Positions 24,256 to 36,240 of a stretch of DNA of 64,000 bases are shown here, in pieces. Both the position numbers and the translations under genes were made by a program. The notes beneath the pieces were generated by a model, which was not told the origin of the DNA, did not search any database, and worked only from the letters and a program-made list of their open reading frames with translations. Position 1 is the first letter of the stretch. Each line of letters opens with the position of its first letter. Source of the stretch: Climacium dendroides (taxonomy: Eukaryota > Streptophyta > Bryopsida > Hypnales > Climaciaceae); contig OX467091.1 of assembly GCA_950106755.1 (NCBI GenBank), forward strand, positions 13,037,538 to 13,101,537, written 5' to 3'.

Positions 24256-26313
24256 CACTACTAGAAAATACATGTTTTATGACTGTGAAATTATAACTGA
24301 AGATGATTGGTGACTAGTTGCAATCATATTTTGACCTTGTACTTCATGGGTGTATAGTATATGCCCGTTGGGAACACTAAATACTTCATAGGGAACCATA
24401 GGCCATAGGGAACACATTGGGGGATGTGGAATCATATTTCATAGTCATATTTTTCTTAAGTCATATTTTTGCAGTCATATCTCCATAGTCATTATATTTT
24501 TTTGTTTTGGACAGCCCAAGCCCCAAAGTAAATTTAGGCAAGAAAATTGTTGAAAAAATGCCTAGTCATATTTTTGGTTTAGTTATATTTCCAATCATAT
24601 TTTTTGGAGCAACCCTTAAAAAATATGGTCAATCCAAAAAAATATAGTCAAATCATTGTTTTAGGATGTTGAAATCCTAGTCACTACTTTTGTAGGATTT
24701 TGAAAATCCTAGCCACCACTTCTTTAGCCTCTTTTTCTTTGCTTTGTATTGTTTCTTACTTTTTATTTCTTGTTGTTTCTTGATTTTGTTTTTTAGTTCT
24801 TGCCTTTTGTTGCTTTTTAGGTTCATAATTTAACTATTACTTCTTCTTGCTTTTTAGTTTATAGTTTAACTCTTGCTTCTTTTTGCTCTTTAGTTCATAG
24901 TTTAACTCTTACTTCTTGCTCTTTAGTTTATGCTTCTTGTTTCTTGTTGTTACATCAAAATTCTTTCTTTTTCTTGCATTTTAATTCTTGCTTCTTTTTT
25001 CTTGTTGTTGCATTTAAATTCTTTCTTCTTCTTGCATTTTAACTCTCTCTTCTTTTTGACTTTTTGTTTTTTGGTTGTTGCATTTTAATTCTCATTTCTT
25101 GTTGTTTTTTGTTGTCTCTTAGTTGTAGCTCCTTGTTTCATCTTAACTCTTACTTGTTATCTTTTAACACTTACTACTTTTTTCTTCTTTTTCACTTCAT
25201 TACCATTGTTATGCTTCTTATTTTAAACTCGTGCTATATATTTTGTATTATTGTAATTTTTTGAAGGTTGAGCTTTGTTGTTCATTCATGAAAAATTAAC
25301 CTTCCATTTTTTTAATTGTATATGCAGACATGAAAAGTTGAAACAAAGTCATTGGAAGCTACTTACAACCCAATAGAAACCATCTTCACATTATTGTAAG
25401 GAAAATAAACCCTATTGGCTTGTCTAAATGATTCATTGTGATATATATGTTTTGTATTGTTGACTAATAAATGTCATTGAAGAAAGTCACATTTTTTCTT
25501 GTATGATTGTTTTTTGTAGTCATATAATGTTCATAGTTGCGCATACCAAAAGGTGGCTTTGCATTTTTTAAAACATGATTGCAATCAATTATAAATTACC
25601 AATCACATCTACGTGAATTATTACATCAACCATAAATATGGCTCACAAAAGTCATATTTCACATCAATAAAAAATATGACTTGAGATAATCATTTTTCAC
25701 ATTAGTAGAAAATATGACTCATAAGTGTTATATTTTATATCAATTAAAAATATGATTGTACAAAATCATATGCCATGTCAGCCAAAATATGACTTACTAC
25801 AGTCATATTTCATATTAGCCAAAAATATGATTTCAATGTAGTCATATTCCATATCAATCAAAATATAATTCACCATAGTCATATTTCAAATTATTAAAAA
25901 ATATGGCTCATTGCAGTCATATTCCATGTCAACCAAAAATATGACTCATTGTAATCATATTCCACGTCAACCAAAAATATGACTCATTGCAATTATATTC
26001 CACGTCAGCCAAAAATATAACTACATGGAGTCATATGCCACGTATACTTTTTTCTTTCTTCCTGGGTAGCTCAAGAGAAAGTCAAGCTTTAAAGAATAGT
26101 CAACATATACGCCACATTGGCAAAAAAATGACTAATTATACTCTCCAACATATATGACTACTAATATGATTGATGTTTAATACGGCTTGTTGGTAACGAT
26201 TGGATGTCATCTTCCGAATCATCTATAGTGATTTTGATGTGAGTCATATTTTGAGATTTTTTGACTCATTGCAGTCATATTTGGTGTCATAAAACATGCA
26301 TTTTCTAGTAGTG
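24256..26313. mobile_element. Second CACTA-like element, 2058 bp, gene-less
   Basis: The left end reads CACTACTAGAAAATACATG and the right end CATGCATTTTCTAGTAGTG, inverted over about 19 bp with one mismatch. Both subterminal regions are packed with ATATGACT / AGTCATATTT motifs, about twenty copies between 25560 and 26300 alone. There is no coding sequence. The flanking 3-bp sequences (AGT and AAT) do not match, so the target duplication is lost or mutated. It starts only 33 bp after the end of the first CACTA element but has different termini, so it is a distinct family that would depend on a transposase supplied elsewhere. Confidence 0.85.
24715..25270 (+). repeat. T-rich, low-complexity tract inside the second CACTA element
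   Basis: A degenerate array of TTCTTGCTTTTTAGTT-like and CTTGTTGTTTCTTG-like words. Frames across it encode only Phe/Leu/Ser strings and are not genes. Confidence 0.7.
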
Positions 26314-26477
26314 AATATACTTCTTCAAAATTATATATTTTAACAAAACTATTTAAAAATCTAAACTATATTATGAAACATATAATGTGTTTCATATGTA
26401 AAAATCTTTGAAAAAAATGCATATTGTTTAGAGATTCTTCAATGACATGGTAGAGATGGTGGGAATTACTATACTAA

Positions 26478-27279
26478 ATAGTGAAATTAGGTTGCTTGAA
26501 TAATTAGGTTGCATTGCTCCAAGAAAGAGTTATTCCTTCCATCCCTCTTTAAACCTCCAAATTAGGTACAATTTATATCCTACTAAAAAGTTCCATTTAT
26601 TGATTTCGATCATTGAATAAGTGTTGGCTATATATATTGAAGGACCTCATGAGATAAGTGACAAGCAATTAGGGAGCATTCCCCTCCTAGCAAACTATGG
26701 CATTGTTTGTAGGAAGTACCTTGTTTTTGCTCCTCCCTCAAACAATCTCATTGACAATGGATGTGGTGACCACTTGGGCGCTATAAAGATTTGTTCATGA
26801 AGGGGGCTATGTCTCTTTATTGTGGGTATTTAGGTTGAAGCAGATATTTCTAAAATCACATTGTTGACACCAAACTTTAAATCATTAACAATGACAAGTT
26901 GGATGCTCAAATATAATACCTTTTTTGCATAGATTTTGAATGCATAATGAGTGTGTCTAAATTGAAGATTTTGCATAGATCTAAGGGATGGATTATTAGT
27001 TCTTGAATGCATGTATCACTAGCACAAAGACTAAAAAATATAGTTAATCCCTTATAGGGAAAATTTTTGGAGGTTTTTAGAGGGACAAAAGGAATACTTT
27101 ACAAGCCATCAAAATTATTACTACCATTACAAATATTTCCATTTGTACATATGGAGGTTCACGAGTCCCAATTACAACAACATCTAATTCAAAATTAGTG
27201 AATTCTTATATAGTAACAATAAATATTTATATAGTGTCAAATGTCAAGAAATTAGTGCGAGGCAACCTAATTTCACTAT
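26478..27279. mobile_element. Tourist-like MITE (PIF/Harbinger type), 802 bp
   Basis: The termini ATAGTGAAATTAGGTTGC and its inverted copy at 27262-27279 are flanked by TAA on both sides (26475-26477 and 27280-27282), the TWA duplication typical of PIF/Harbinger elements. Inner inverted pieces also pair (CCTCTTTAAACCTCCAAA near 26551 with TTTTTGGAGGTTTTTAGAGG near 27065). It is non-coding. It ends about 310 bp before the Psf3 start codon, so it borders that gene's promoter. Confidence 0.8.
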
Positions 27280-27287
27280 TAAGAGTG

Positions 27288-27362
27288 CATACCCGGCATA
27301 GGCATCCGGTTCTACCATACCGTTTATACCCGGCATGCATCCGGTTCTGGGTACCATACTGA
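27288..27362 (+). repeat. Two direct repeats in the Psf3 upstream region
   Basis: Two copies of a unit of about 36 bp, sharing ACCCGGCAT, CATCCGGTTCT and CCATAC, lie side by side between the MITE and the gene. They are GC-rich compared with the MITE and could be binding sites or remains of a short duplication. Confidence 0.55.
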
Positions 27363-27440
27363 GCCTGAGAATCATCCATCCATTCCCATCCTTATTCATC
27401 CCACATCCATCCAAGAGCCAAACAAGGGCTCCGTCAGAGC

Positions 27441-27476
27441 TTCCCGCCACCTGATTCCAAAATTCAATTCCCCGCC
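27441..27476 (+). promoter_or_regulatory. Candidate E2F sites upstream of Psf3
   Basis: TTCCCGCC at 27441-27448 and TTCCCCGCC near 27468-27476 lie 115-150 bp before the start codon. TTCCCGCC matches the core site bound by E2F factors, which drive S-phase genes in plants. Psf3 is a replication gene, so the sites fit its expected regulation. Their function is inferred. Confidence 0.5.
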
Positions 27477-27590
27477 TCTCTCACTCGCATCAAAGAAGTC
27501 AATTCTCCACCCCATTTTTGCGACCATTCCCCCAGCAACTATCTTCGATTTCCACATGCTTCTTCGCAGATCCTCCTTCCAGTAGCGGCC

Positions 27591-30115
27591 ATGGCCAACT
27601 ACTACGACATCCACGACATTCTCATGCAAGACGAGGTGCGTGACCACGTCATTCAATCCAGTCCATGCTGCGTCTGGTATTCTTTTCCCCTTGAATTTGA
27701 GCTCTGCAATCGCTGTTTCTAAGCCTCACCAGTTCACAAGCGTCGGTGGATGTTTTGCGTTTCGATTCCGACTCTTCATGGCCAGGAATTGGATTTTTTT
27801 GACTCAATTTGAAGGTTTTGAGTGTTTGTACAAACTCTGTTTCTAGGTCTGGTCACTTCTCGAGTTTCAGTGATTCTGAGGGCTGTGTGTTTAAGATTTA
27901 GATTCCGAATCTTTCATGGTTGGAACTCCGCATTTGATTTTTATTAGTTTTGATTTTTAGCCAATTTGAAGATTTTGGGTGTTTGTGTCATTCGAGAATT
28001 GTTGTGCAGAATGTGTCGACGGTGTTTCTGCACAAGGCGAATGGTGCTGGGTTTCTCGATCCGTCCTCGGAAGACAACAATGTGAGTGTTTTTTGGACCT
28101 GATTTCAAGTTTTGGGGTATCACCCGTTTCTGATTGTAAGGTAACGCCATCTAATGGCGAAACTTAAAGCATTGATTATAGATACTATAATTAGAGTAGT
28201 ATTGATTCTTGTTAGCGATTGCAAGGGGATTCGTATGCATCAAACTTGGATTGTGTATGCAAAAGTTGTAAGGGTTGAAAGTGTTTTGGTAGACGATTTT
28301 GAAACTGTTGTTAAGGTGGTGTGTACTTTTAATATCCAGATGTCCTCATCATGTAAGACGTTTGGGTATTTATCACAGTTATGTAACTCTACCTTCACGC
28401 ACCAGATTGTTGAATAGCAATAAAAAATAGGGTTGTGTGAACCGGTTTTCAGGTGGCTCGAGGGTCCGTGGTGGATCTTCCTCTTTGGTTAGCTCAAGAC
28501 CTAGTCCAACGACAAATTGTACATGTGAAGCTCCCCGGTTGCTTTAACGCAAGGTTCGCCTTGATTCCCTTCTTGTACGCTGTTTTCACTCCATGAAACG
28601 CTTGCCATTATTTGCTGTATATGCGCCATTAAATTATAAGGGCCATTTATGGATAGGCTGAAGCAAGAAGCTTGAGTTAATAATAAATCCTACGCTTTGA
28701 TTTGTGTTCATTATTTCCTCATTTAGACTTTATACTAGTCCAAGTTACAAGAGTGAGCATGAAGATGTGGCACTATATGGTATGCTGAAGATATTGAGAT
28801 GGATGGAACTCGTGTTACCTAAATTGTGTCATAAGGTGTCAAAGATACAGTGAATTATTCTAAACTTATTCTCTCAATCCGAGTTTATGTTGGTTAATAT
28901 CTTCACCAAGCTTGGTGCTCCGATCCTATGCAATCCAATGTGGTCCTAAGACGGTTGAAAACTGTACTGGTCAATGGATTGGAATATGCACAGCATGACT
29001 TCAAACTAAAATGATGTCTCCAATTGTTTTCTTTCAAAAGTGCTAGATATTCCTAGTGGGAAGGAGTACAAGGTCTCGTTGTTTCAAGGAGCTCACCGAT
29101 GAAGTGCTGTTCATTCGATTTGTATTTTGGACATTGGTTTAATCTGCTTTCTGGTACTTGAAAATGTGCTCAGGGTCCGCAAGGAGGTACAAGCAGATCC
29201 AGCATGTGTAGACCTCCGTAGCAAGTGCCCTTTCTACTATGAGATGGGCTGCAAATTGGTTGAATTGTGAGTTTCTTCTTGCCCAGCGTTGTTCTCTCTT
29301 CTAGAGTTCTACGTTGTGCAACTGCTCTTCCATGTACACGAAATGGTTGTCTTGAAAGAGTGATTATTTCTTTTTCCAATGAAAAGTTTATTCATTGGTT
29401 TGTAACACTTATTTACTGAAAGAGGTCTCTATGTGACAACTGTAACTATAGGGACATCTCCTCATGAATCATGGAGATGATTTGATCTTTGTGGTTATGG
29501 GGAGACCTCCTTATGTTTCACGGGGTGTTTTTTTCTTTTCCGGTGCTGTCAAGAAGTTGCTGAAACAGTGTAGTTTTTCCTGAAACGCCTATTCCCTTCA
29601 AAACTATGTGCATGGTTTGATATCAAACTGTTAGGAATTGTGAACATCATGACAGGACTCAGCTCCTGCACAAGTCTGCTTATTATGATTTCTCGGTTGC
29701 CATGGCTGTATTTCAGGAACGTGGATAACAAACTCGGTCCTTTCTTATTGAAGACTCTGCAAGGACGTTACAAAGATTTGTTATGCAAAGCTCTCACGAC
29801 CACTTTGACTGGAAATCCTAAGTTTGTGCCTCTTCTCACTGAGGAGGAAATGCGATGTGAGTGAGCATTTGGGGAGTTGGGGGTTAAGTAGGCATGAAGC
29901 AAATTGTTTGATGAAGTTTGAGGATGTTCCCCGTGCGTGCTCTCCTGTTCATCATCTGACTCTTGTATATGGGCTTTTTCTCTTTTGAAGTGTTTGAAGC
30001 GGGTAGGGATTCCATGAAAGCTTTCAAAAAATGGCGACTGCAAGGGCCTCGTCTTGAAAGAGCAGCAATACTCGGAAGAAAAAGAAACCGTGATGCAACT
30101 CCGATATGGAGTTGA
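27591..30115 (+). CDS. PSF3: GINS complex subunit Psf3 (six exons)
   Basis: Exons 27591-27635, 28010-28081, 28453-28553, 29174-29266, 29717-29856 and 29991-30115 join through GT-AG introns to 192 codons including the stop. The product starts MANYYDIHDILMQDE, has the Psf3 landmarks VVDLPLWLAQDL, DPACVDLRSKCPFYYEMG, LGPFLLKTLQGRYKDLL and PLLTEEE, and ends with FKKWRLQGPRLERAAILGRK. Psf3 is one of the four GINS subunits. With Cdc45 and Mcm2-7, GINS forms the CMG helicase that unwinds DNA at replication origins and forks in the nucleus. The 191-residue length is normal for the plant protein and no residue block is missing. All splice sites are canonical and phases agree, so the model is firm. Possible E2F sites lie just upstream. 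Confidence 0.95.
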
Positions 30116-32843
30116 ACAGAGTTTGTTGGCCTACAACTCATTCTTTTGCTCGAGATTTATCATGAATAAGGTATAAGAGCGTACCATTTCAAGTCAGTTT
30201 ACTCCGGAGGTGATAGACACTGGAATGTAACAATATGCTAAAACTACTTTCAGGAGGAATGTAAATAGAATGGTTTGCAGAGCATGTAGACGGACCCACA
30301 AGCAGTCTCATACTGGCTGATAATTACCCCATTGAATTAGCTTGACTTCTAGTATGAGTGTAATCTTTCTAATCTGTTTAACAGTGAAACTGAGTGCGGA
30401 AGAAATTAAGAAATCCATATGGTCACTTTGCTGATAATGCCACTTCTTGCAGTCTCGAGTGCCTATTCTGCACATCAATTTTTTTCCCAGGTCCTGAATT
30501 AATCCTCACACATTGTGTGAGGTAACTGCCCTTGAGTGATTATCTACTTGAGATTGAGTGTGTGAGCATGCCGTGCTGTAAAACTATTTAATCTGTGCAA
30601 GTATTAGATTATGTGACTAGAATTTGACAGGAACGCAAATGCTTTGAAGTGGAGAACATTGCTTAGTTTTAGCCCTGTGAACCTCATTGGAAGCGATTGG
30701 ATTCGTCCTCGAAATTGTGCGTGAGTCTGTTTCCAGGCATGAATTAATGTCCGTGTCTATCTTGCATGCATCATTTTCTTTCGGCATCACGAGGTTAGGA
30801 AACAGTGGAGGTAATAGAAGAACAGAAAAGGTTGTCTTTAGTGTACCAAGTCTCTCATAAGCCATTTTTAGGTTGTGAATCTCTAGTATTAGTGTTTCTT
30901 TTTGGTAGGGTAATGCTAGAGGATAATGGGTTACAAATTATAGCAAAAAGTGGGTAAAGTGTAAGTATGGTATTTGAACTTTTTATGCAAGTTGAATTGG
31001 TAAATTTTCTATACCCATTGTTATAATTTCAATGTCTTCATGTTGAATAGTGTGTAGCAAGCAACTATTTTTGATTTGGTTATTTTAGGGTATGGTATAG
31101 GAACATGCTTGGTTTTGTGTGATCCTATTTTGTAAGGTGCATTTAAATCTTCACATTGTATGTTCCCATTTTGCAAGTAAAAACTAATGAAATTTATTTT
31201 AAGATTTAAGATTATTTTGTGAAAATTTGAAATTTCTATGAAGTTTTAATAAATAGTTTTTTTAAGTATAGTATCAAAGACATCATATTCCTATTAAATT
31301 ATGGAAAGATCATGCAATTTTTATTAGGCAAAAAGAAAACTAAGAGATTTGGAAATTTGGAAATTTATAAAGGATTAAGACAAAATAAGGTTGAAGATGG
31401 TTTGCAACTTGATACTTGAGAGCTATATATAGTAGTTTCCATTATCAAAATCTCATAAATGCTTTTGGATCCTATTAGTAATTTCATAAGAATTTGAATT
31501 TTTTTGTGTAATTATGATTTTTCAATGTTTAATGAAGCAAATTTCTTCAAACATGCCCTAATTTTGGTATATATGGGTTGAACATCTAATCGTTTTTTTG
31601 CTAACATTGCATTTCTAGACTAGATGGCTTTTGAAATTTTGAAAGGTGGCTGCGTGTTGTGCCTATCCAACTTTTGCTTGTGGGACCGATTTTCCAAAGT
31701 TGTTGATTGTTATAGGAGGCCAAATGAAAGAGGTACAATATGAGTGAAAATCAATTTCAGATCCACAATGTGAAACAGTGAGACCATCTTCTCAGAAAAA
31801 TTGTCATGTATGATTTGAACTTTTCATGGATGCAATGGATTTGACAAGTGTAAACTACACCCAATAATGTAGGCACTCCTTGCAATCCAAGTTTGACTGG
31901 ATCTCTCAACATCTAGTAAGTTTATTTTATTTTATTTTTTTAAAAACAAATGGAAAACCATTGCATTAAAAAGGAGAAGAAAACAACTTGTCAAGCCAGA
32001 GAAAATGTGAGCAATATCCACAAGTTACTTGAACATGCTTGTCTTTTGCAAAGATTGCCTTTCTTGTTCGTAATGAATTTGAAGAATTGAACTATAAGAT
32101 CTAGAGAAGATTTTAGTTGGGAGTCTTGAGATGATAAGAATGTTGCACAATATTTGGACTTGTATGACTTGTAGATTGGTTGATTACAAGGTTTGAAAAT
32201 AAGTGGTGATTGTCAATTGATTTGAGGACCCCATCACAAATTTACCATGATATGTAGATCAATAATAGTATCAAATATTTTGTTAAAATGGTGGTATTCA
32301 TATGCCATTTTTCCATTCATTTTTTGTCATTTCAATTCCATATTGATGATGGGCACTTTGTTGGTGAACTTGCATGATGTCAGGCTGATCAAACAATGAC
32401 TATACATACACCGATTTCTTACTTTTTTCGTATGCTTTTTAAGTTTCTTTTTCTTCTTTTTGTTGTTTTCTTTTTCACTTGGTAGGAGTGAATTTTTGAA
32501 AATTGCTCTAAATTAAAGCATAGTCATTGTTGGGGTACCTTGCAGGGGGTGTTAATAGACATTTTTTTCAACTTCTTCAAGATGCCCTCAGTACCTCGAT
32601 TTGTGGACAAGTTTTTAGGAAGTGAGTTGGGCATGCTTGTTACTGCTTGGCTTGTCCAAATTTCCACTAAGTATAGGCATAAGAGCCAGAATTTTATTGG
32701 TTATGAAAGTGTCTATTGTCAATTTAGAAATGACCGGGTTTCCATTATTTGCACCATTGACCACTCTTCTCGTAAATTTTGTAATTTTTTGTAAAATTTG
32801 ATTTTTTTTGCAATTTATTTATCAAGATTTTCCTTCTACTACC
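30116..32843. other. Psf3 3' flank and AT-rich DNA, no gene seen
   Basis: The first part (to about 30900) is moderately AT-rich and presumably includes the Psf3 3' untranslated region. From about 30900 it becomes strongly AT-rich and reads like old inserted DNA leading into the pogo-like remnant. I found no frame with a recognisable domain and no clear left terminus for that element. Confidence 0.5.
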
Positions 32844-34388
32844 ATGGATGTCAATGCAATTCTCCAGTCTCTACTTCTTCATGGCTTGAATCCAAATGTT
32901 CGCATTTCACGTGCATTGCAATAAGTTTTTACTATTGCATCACGTAAAAATGTCATTGCTTGAATGGTTGAGGATGAGTCATTGTATGGTCTTAGAGGCC
33001 TTTGTGCACGCATGATTGAAGCTTTTCCACAGCACTTTTGAGGACAAAAAAGTACTAATCTTGTGAGGGCATCACGATGGTGGAAATTGCAAGATACATT
33101 TTCCAATGATGCAGGTGAAAACTCCAATTTGACACTCTCTTGTAGCAGAAGTTGTCCTAGGATTCAGAAGCAATTGCATCCAAAGGTTGCTTCTAGACGT
33201 GGTTAAAAACGCTCTAATTGGGTACTATGGCTTTATCCTAAACTTCTTAAGGCATTTGAACAGTTCAAAAAGACTGGAGTTAAATTTTCTTCGAACTTGC
33301 AAATTGAGTTAGCAAAGAACATATTATTGGCTCAAGACTCTATATATACACAACAGTCTAGAGATCCAAGAGATGATGTATTACTCACACATAAAATATG
33401 TCATAGTTGGATACAACAATTTATGGATATTCACAACATCGTTCTATTATATCAAGAAGGTACACTGATATGTAGTGTAGAAAAAGAGCGATCGATTGAA
33501 ATGCATACAACATTCCATTTAGGTATCTTGCAAAGGGGATTTCAATTTGACTTGTTAGATGAGAACCTCATAGAAAACATTGATGAAATTCATTTTGTTG
33601 TCAACATTGACAACATTCGAACTTTAGGATTTTAAGGAGACACTTCTGTCAAATATATTGAAGTAGTTTTAGGAAATTCCATGACTATGGTTGTTAGAAT
33701 CTCTGGAGGATGCTAAACTATGATAGAAGCTTCTATGCTGATATTTACTAATGCAAATGATAATTATCCCATCAATAGTCTTGACGATGACATTCTAGAA
33801 GTGACGTACAGAACAGAATCAAAAGGTTGGATGGATCAATCACTTTTTCCTCAATACTTTGAAGAATCTTGGGCTTTTCAAGTTGATGTGCAATAATGAA
33901 CCAAAATGGTTTGGATTGACAATTGTACTAGTTACAATATCATTGCAAGATTGGGGACTGTATTGGCTAACAAGTAAACAATTTTGAAGTACTTGCCACC
34001 TTGCTCAACACATCTTTGTCAACTTGCGGATACTTTTATTATTTCAAAGATAAAAGATGCTTGGACCAAACGATAGAAAGCCAAAAAGACAGAGCTAATT
34101 GGAGCCAATGCTTGACAAAATACTCCTCGTACTGATGGTCAATGGTCTGGAAAGCTTACCAATCCTAGTAAGAGATTTTTTCTTCAATTGGTTGTTGATA
34201 GTGTTGAAGATGTCAACAGACAAGTAGATTGCAGCAATATGTCTTATGCTAGAAAAGCCATAATCTATTGTGGCATGGCATTAGGTGTTGATGGCTCTTA
34301 GAGTGTGGATCAACTATTTCTACATCTTTAAGAAATAGTTGCAAAACATCATTTGAACTTTGATGGTCAAGATGTTGCTCAATTTTAG
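32844..34388 (+). pseudogene. pogo-type (DDE_1) transposase, 13 in-frame stops but no frameshift
   Basis: One frame of 515 codons runs from ATG at 32844 to TAG at 34388 and aligns end to end with the minus-strand transposase at 42162-43682. Shared blocks include MVED, ASRWW, SNWVLWLYPKLL, KTGVKFSSN, NIDEIHFVVNIDN (first catalytic Asp), MVWIDNCT (second Asp), HLCQLADTFIISKIKDAW (third Asp) and DGQWSGKLTNPSKRFFLQL. Thirteen stops interrupt it, yet the frame never shifts. Comparison with the second copy shows several of the stops stand where that copy has Trp or Arg, consistent with C-to-T or G-to-A changes. pogo-type enzymes cut and paste DNA at TA sites. This copy is dead. Confidence 0.88.
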
Positions 34389-34739
34389 ATATTGGTCTTA
34401 TTATTTATGCATTGTTTATGCATTGAAGTTCTTGTGACCCATTTTATATAATTGATGATTTCAATGAGTATTTCCTTATGAATTGTTTGTATATTGAATT
34501 AGTTTTATTTTTATTTCTCATTCTTATCACGTGAAGACAACTCCTTGTTAGGATTTGTTTCTTTTATTTTGAAAATAAAGAATGCTCATTTGCAAAGGTT
34601 TCTAATTTATATTTAATAAATTATTCATTTGAATGAGTATTTGTATATTTGGATTTATACATTTTTCTTTGCATTTTTATGAAATAGTTAGGTGACATTA
34701 GTATAAACTTGTAAAAAATTTATACCCAATAGTTGACAA

Positions 34740-34951
34740 ATAGTGTCTATGTTGACATTTAGCGTCAGCTATTAACCGAATTGTTGACAATTAGTGCCTT
34801 GTCAGCTATTACCCGAATTGTTGACAATTAGTGCCTTGACAATTAGTGCCATAGTGATTAGTGTTGCGAACACTATTTATCATCATTAGTGACAATTAGT
34901 GTTATGGTTCATGATTAGTATTGTGAACACTATTTATAATAATCATTAGTG
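34740..34951 (+). repeat. Subterminal repeats and right end of the old pogo-like element
   Basis: GTTGACAATTAGTGCC-type words are repeated several times, followed twice by GAACACTATTTAT and ending CATTAGTG next to TA (34952-34953). The complete pogo element elsewhere in the window ends with the related CAACACTATTTACCAATTTT and AGTG against TA. The left terminus of this older copy was not found. Confidence 0.55.
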
Positions 34952-34986
34952 TAGTTGCAAAAGTGGAATAATGGTTGGGTGCTTAA

Positions 34987-35565
34987 TCCCTAAAGTCCCA
35001 TGGCCATTTTTTTGTCAAAACCACTCAAAACCACCACTTCTACTACAATCACCTACAAAATAAATTTTAAAAAATATTTTTAGAATCTAACCATAGGATC
35101 TTGTTCTACACTTGTCTTTATTCATGTGATAATTTTTTTGTAATTTTTGAAAGTATAGATTGAAAGATATTAGCATTCAAAGTGAAAGAATTTTTTTTTC
35201 AAGAAGTCGCTTTGATTGCCCTGCAAAACAAGAAGCTCCATAACTTTCACATCTCTAATCCAAATGGAATGAATCAAAGCTTCCCATTTACAAAAAAAAT
35301 AATTTACAAGAAAAAAAACATTAAAATTTTTATTTCAATTTTTTGTGAATTTTTTATGCTGCCTAGTCTCCCCCATTTTGAGGTTATTGTGGCATAACTT
35401 TTGGTCCCAGGCACTGACTGAAATAAATAAAAATTATATTCCCAGAAAGCTCTTAAGTTTTTCTATCTTATGAGAAAGTTTCAAAAAGTTTTAGTAAAAA
35501 TTGAGATCATAAGAGCTTGCCCGAAATCCATTTTGTCCCTCGTAGGGACAATGGGACTTTAGGGG
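34987..35565. mobile_element. MITE with TTAA duplication (piggyBac-type), 579 bp
   Basis: The left end TCCCTAAAGTCCCATGG and the right end (read inverted) CCCCTAAAGTCCCATTG are nearly identical and each abuts TTAA (34983-34986 and 35566-35569). TTAA duplication and YCCC-type ends are the marks of piggyBac-class elements. The interior is AT-rich and non-coding. A transposase of this class is present in the window only as the broken copy at 3.6-5.3 kb. Confidence 0.75.
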
Positions 35566-35569
35566 TTAA

Positions 35570-35954
35570 TATATGGTACAACTTCATGTACATCTATACA
35601 ATTAAAAACAAGAGATATAATCAAGATTTTAGATAGGAAATTTAAACTTGAATCAAGACTCGATAATTCCTCATCAAGACTAAACATGTTGGTTTGAGAT
35701 GTTTGTTGTCTATCAAAAATAGTGTACAATTTTTTGAAAGAACAGAACCAAAGATTCAACAACAATTTTTTTGTTGAAAATTTGATTTTATTCTTTCTCA
35801 ACTCTATTCTAAATGTAAGCTCATCAAGGTCGACTTAAGCAAGCAAGGACAGATTCTCAAAGCATATTATGAGATTCAAAACAAATCAACTAAGCAAATA
35901 AAAGAAAAATTTCCAAGGTGTATTATGAGCTTCATTACCTGCAGGTTTTTGTTG
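35570..35954. other. AT-rich DNA, nothing recognised
   Basis: Short AT-rich gap between the TTAA-type MITE and the U2B'' fragment. The single minus-strand frame of 80 codons is low in complexity and not recognisable. Confidence 0.5.
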
Positions 35955-36240
35955 ACGCTATCATCATCCTGGCTCTTCGTAAGAGAAACTCTGAAAATTC
36001 TGCAATCCTTGGTAGGCACCAGCTACTTGCATCTTGTCCCCATACTCGACAGAAGCAATTCTTAGTTTTGCCCCAATCATACGAACCTCCTTCAAGCCAG
36101 GAAACTGTCGAAACAAAGCCTGAATAGCATCGCTACTCGTGTCACGACGCAAGTTCTGCACAAACAGGATGTTCGTTGGGCGGTGTCAGAGCCTCAGGAA
36201 CCATAGGGCTGGGAGCTTGGGCTGTGGCGCCTACAACAAA
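35955..36240 (-). pseudogene. U2 snRNP B'' fragment: second RNA-recognition motif
   Basis: Read on the minus strand from about 36235, the sequence gives APSPMVPEALTPPN. After a one-base frame change it gives NILFVQNLRRDTSSDAIQAL, FRQFPGLKEVRMIGAKLRIA, SVEYGDKMQVAGAYQGLQNF. This is the linker and C-terminal RNA-recognition motif of the plant U2 small nuclear RNP B'' protein, which binds U2 snRNA in the spliceosome. A GTAG acceptor-like sequence precedes it, so it may descend from a genomic exon rather than a processed copy. The frameshift, an altered C-terminus and the absence of the first motif show it is a dead fragment. Confidence 0.75.

Noticed and set aside
25064..25264. Hydrophobic 66-codon frame as a membrane peptide
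   Set aside because: It is the translation of a T-rich low-complexity tract inside a CACTA element.
32844..34388. In-frame stops as a sign of RNA editing or stop-codon recoding
   Set aside because: U-to-C editing is known in plant organelles, not for nuclear transposons. The stops occur only in transposon-like genes, while the host genes here have none, so decay is simpler.
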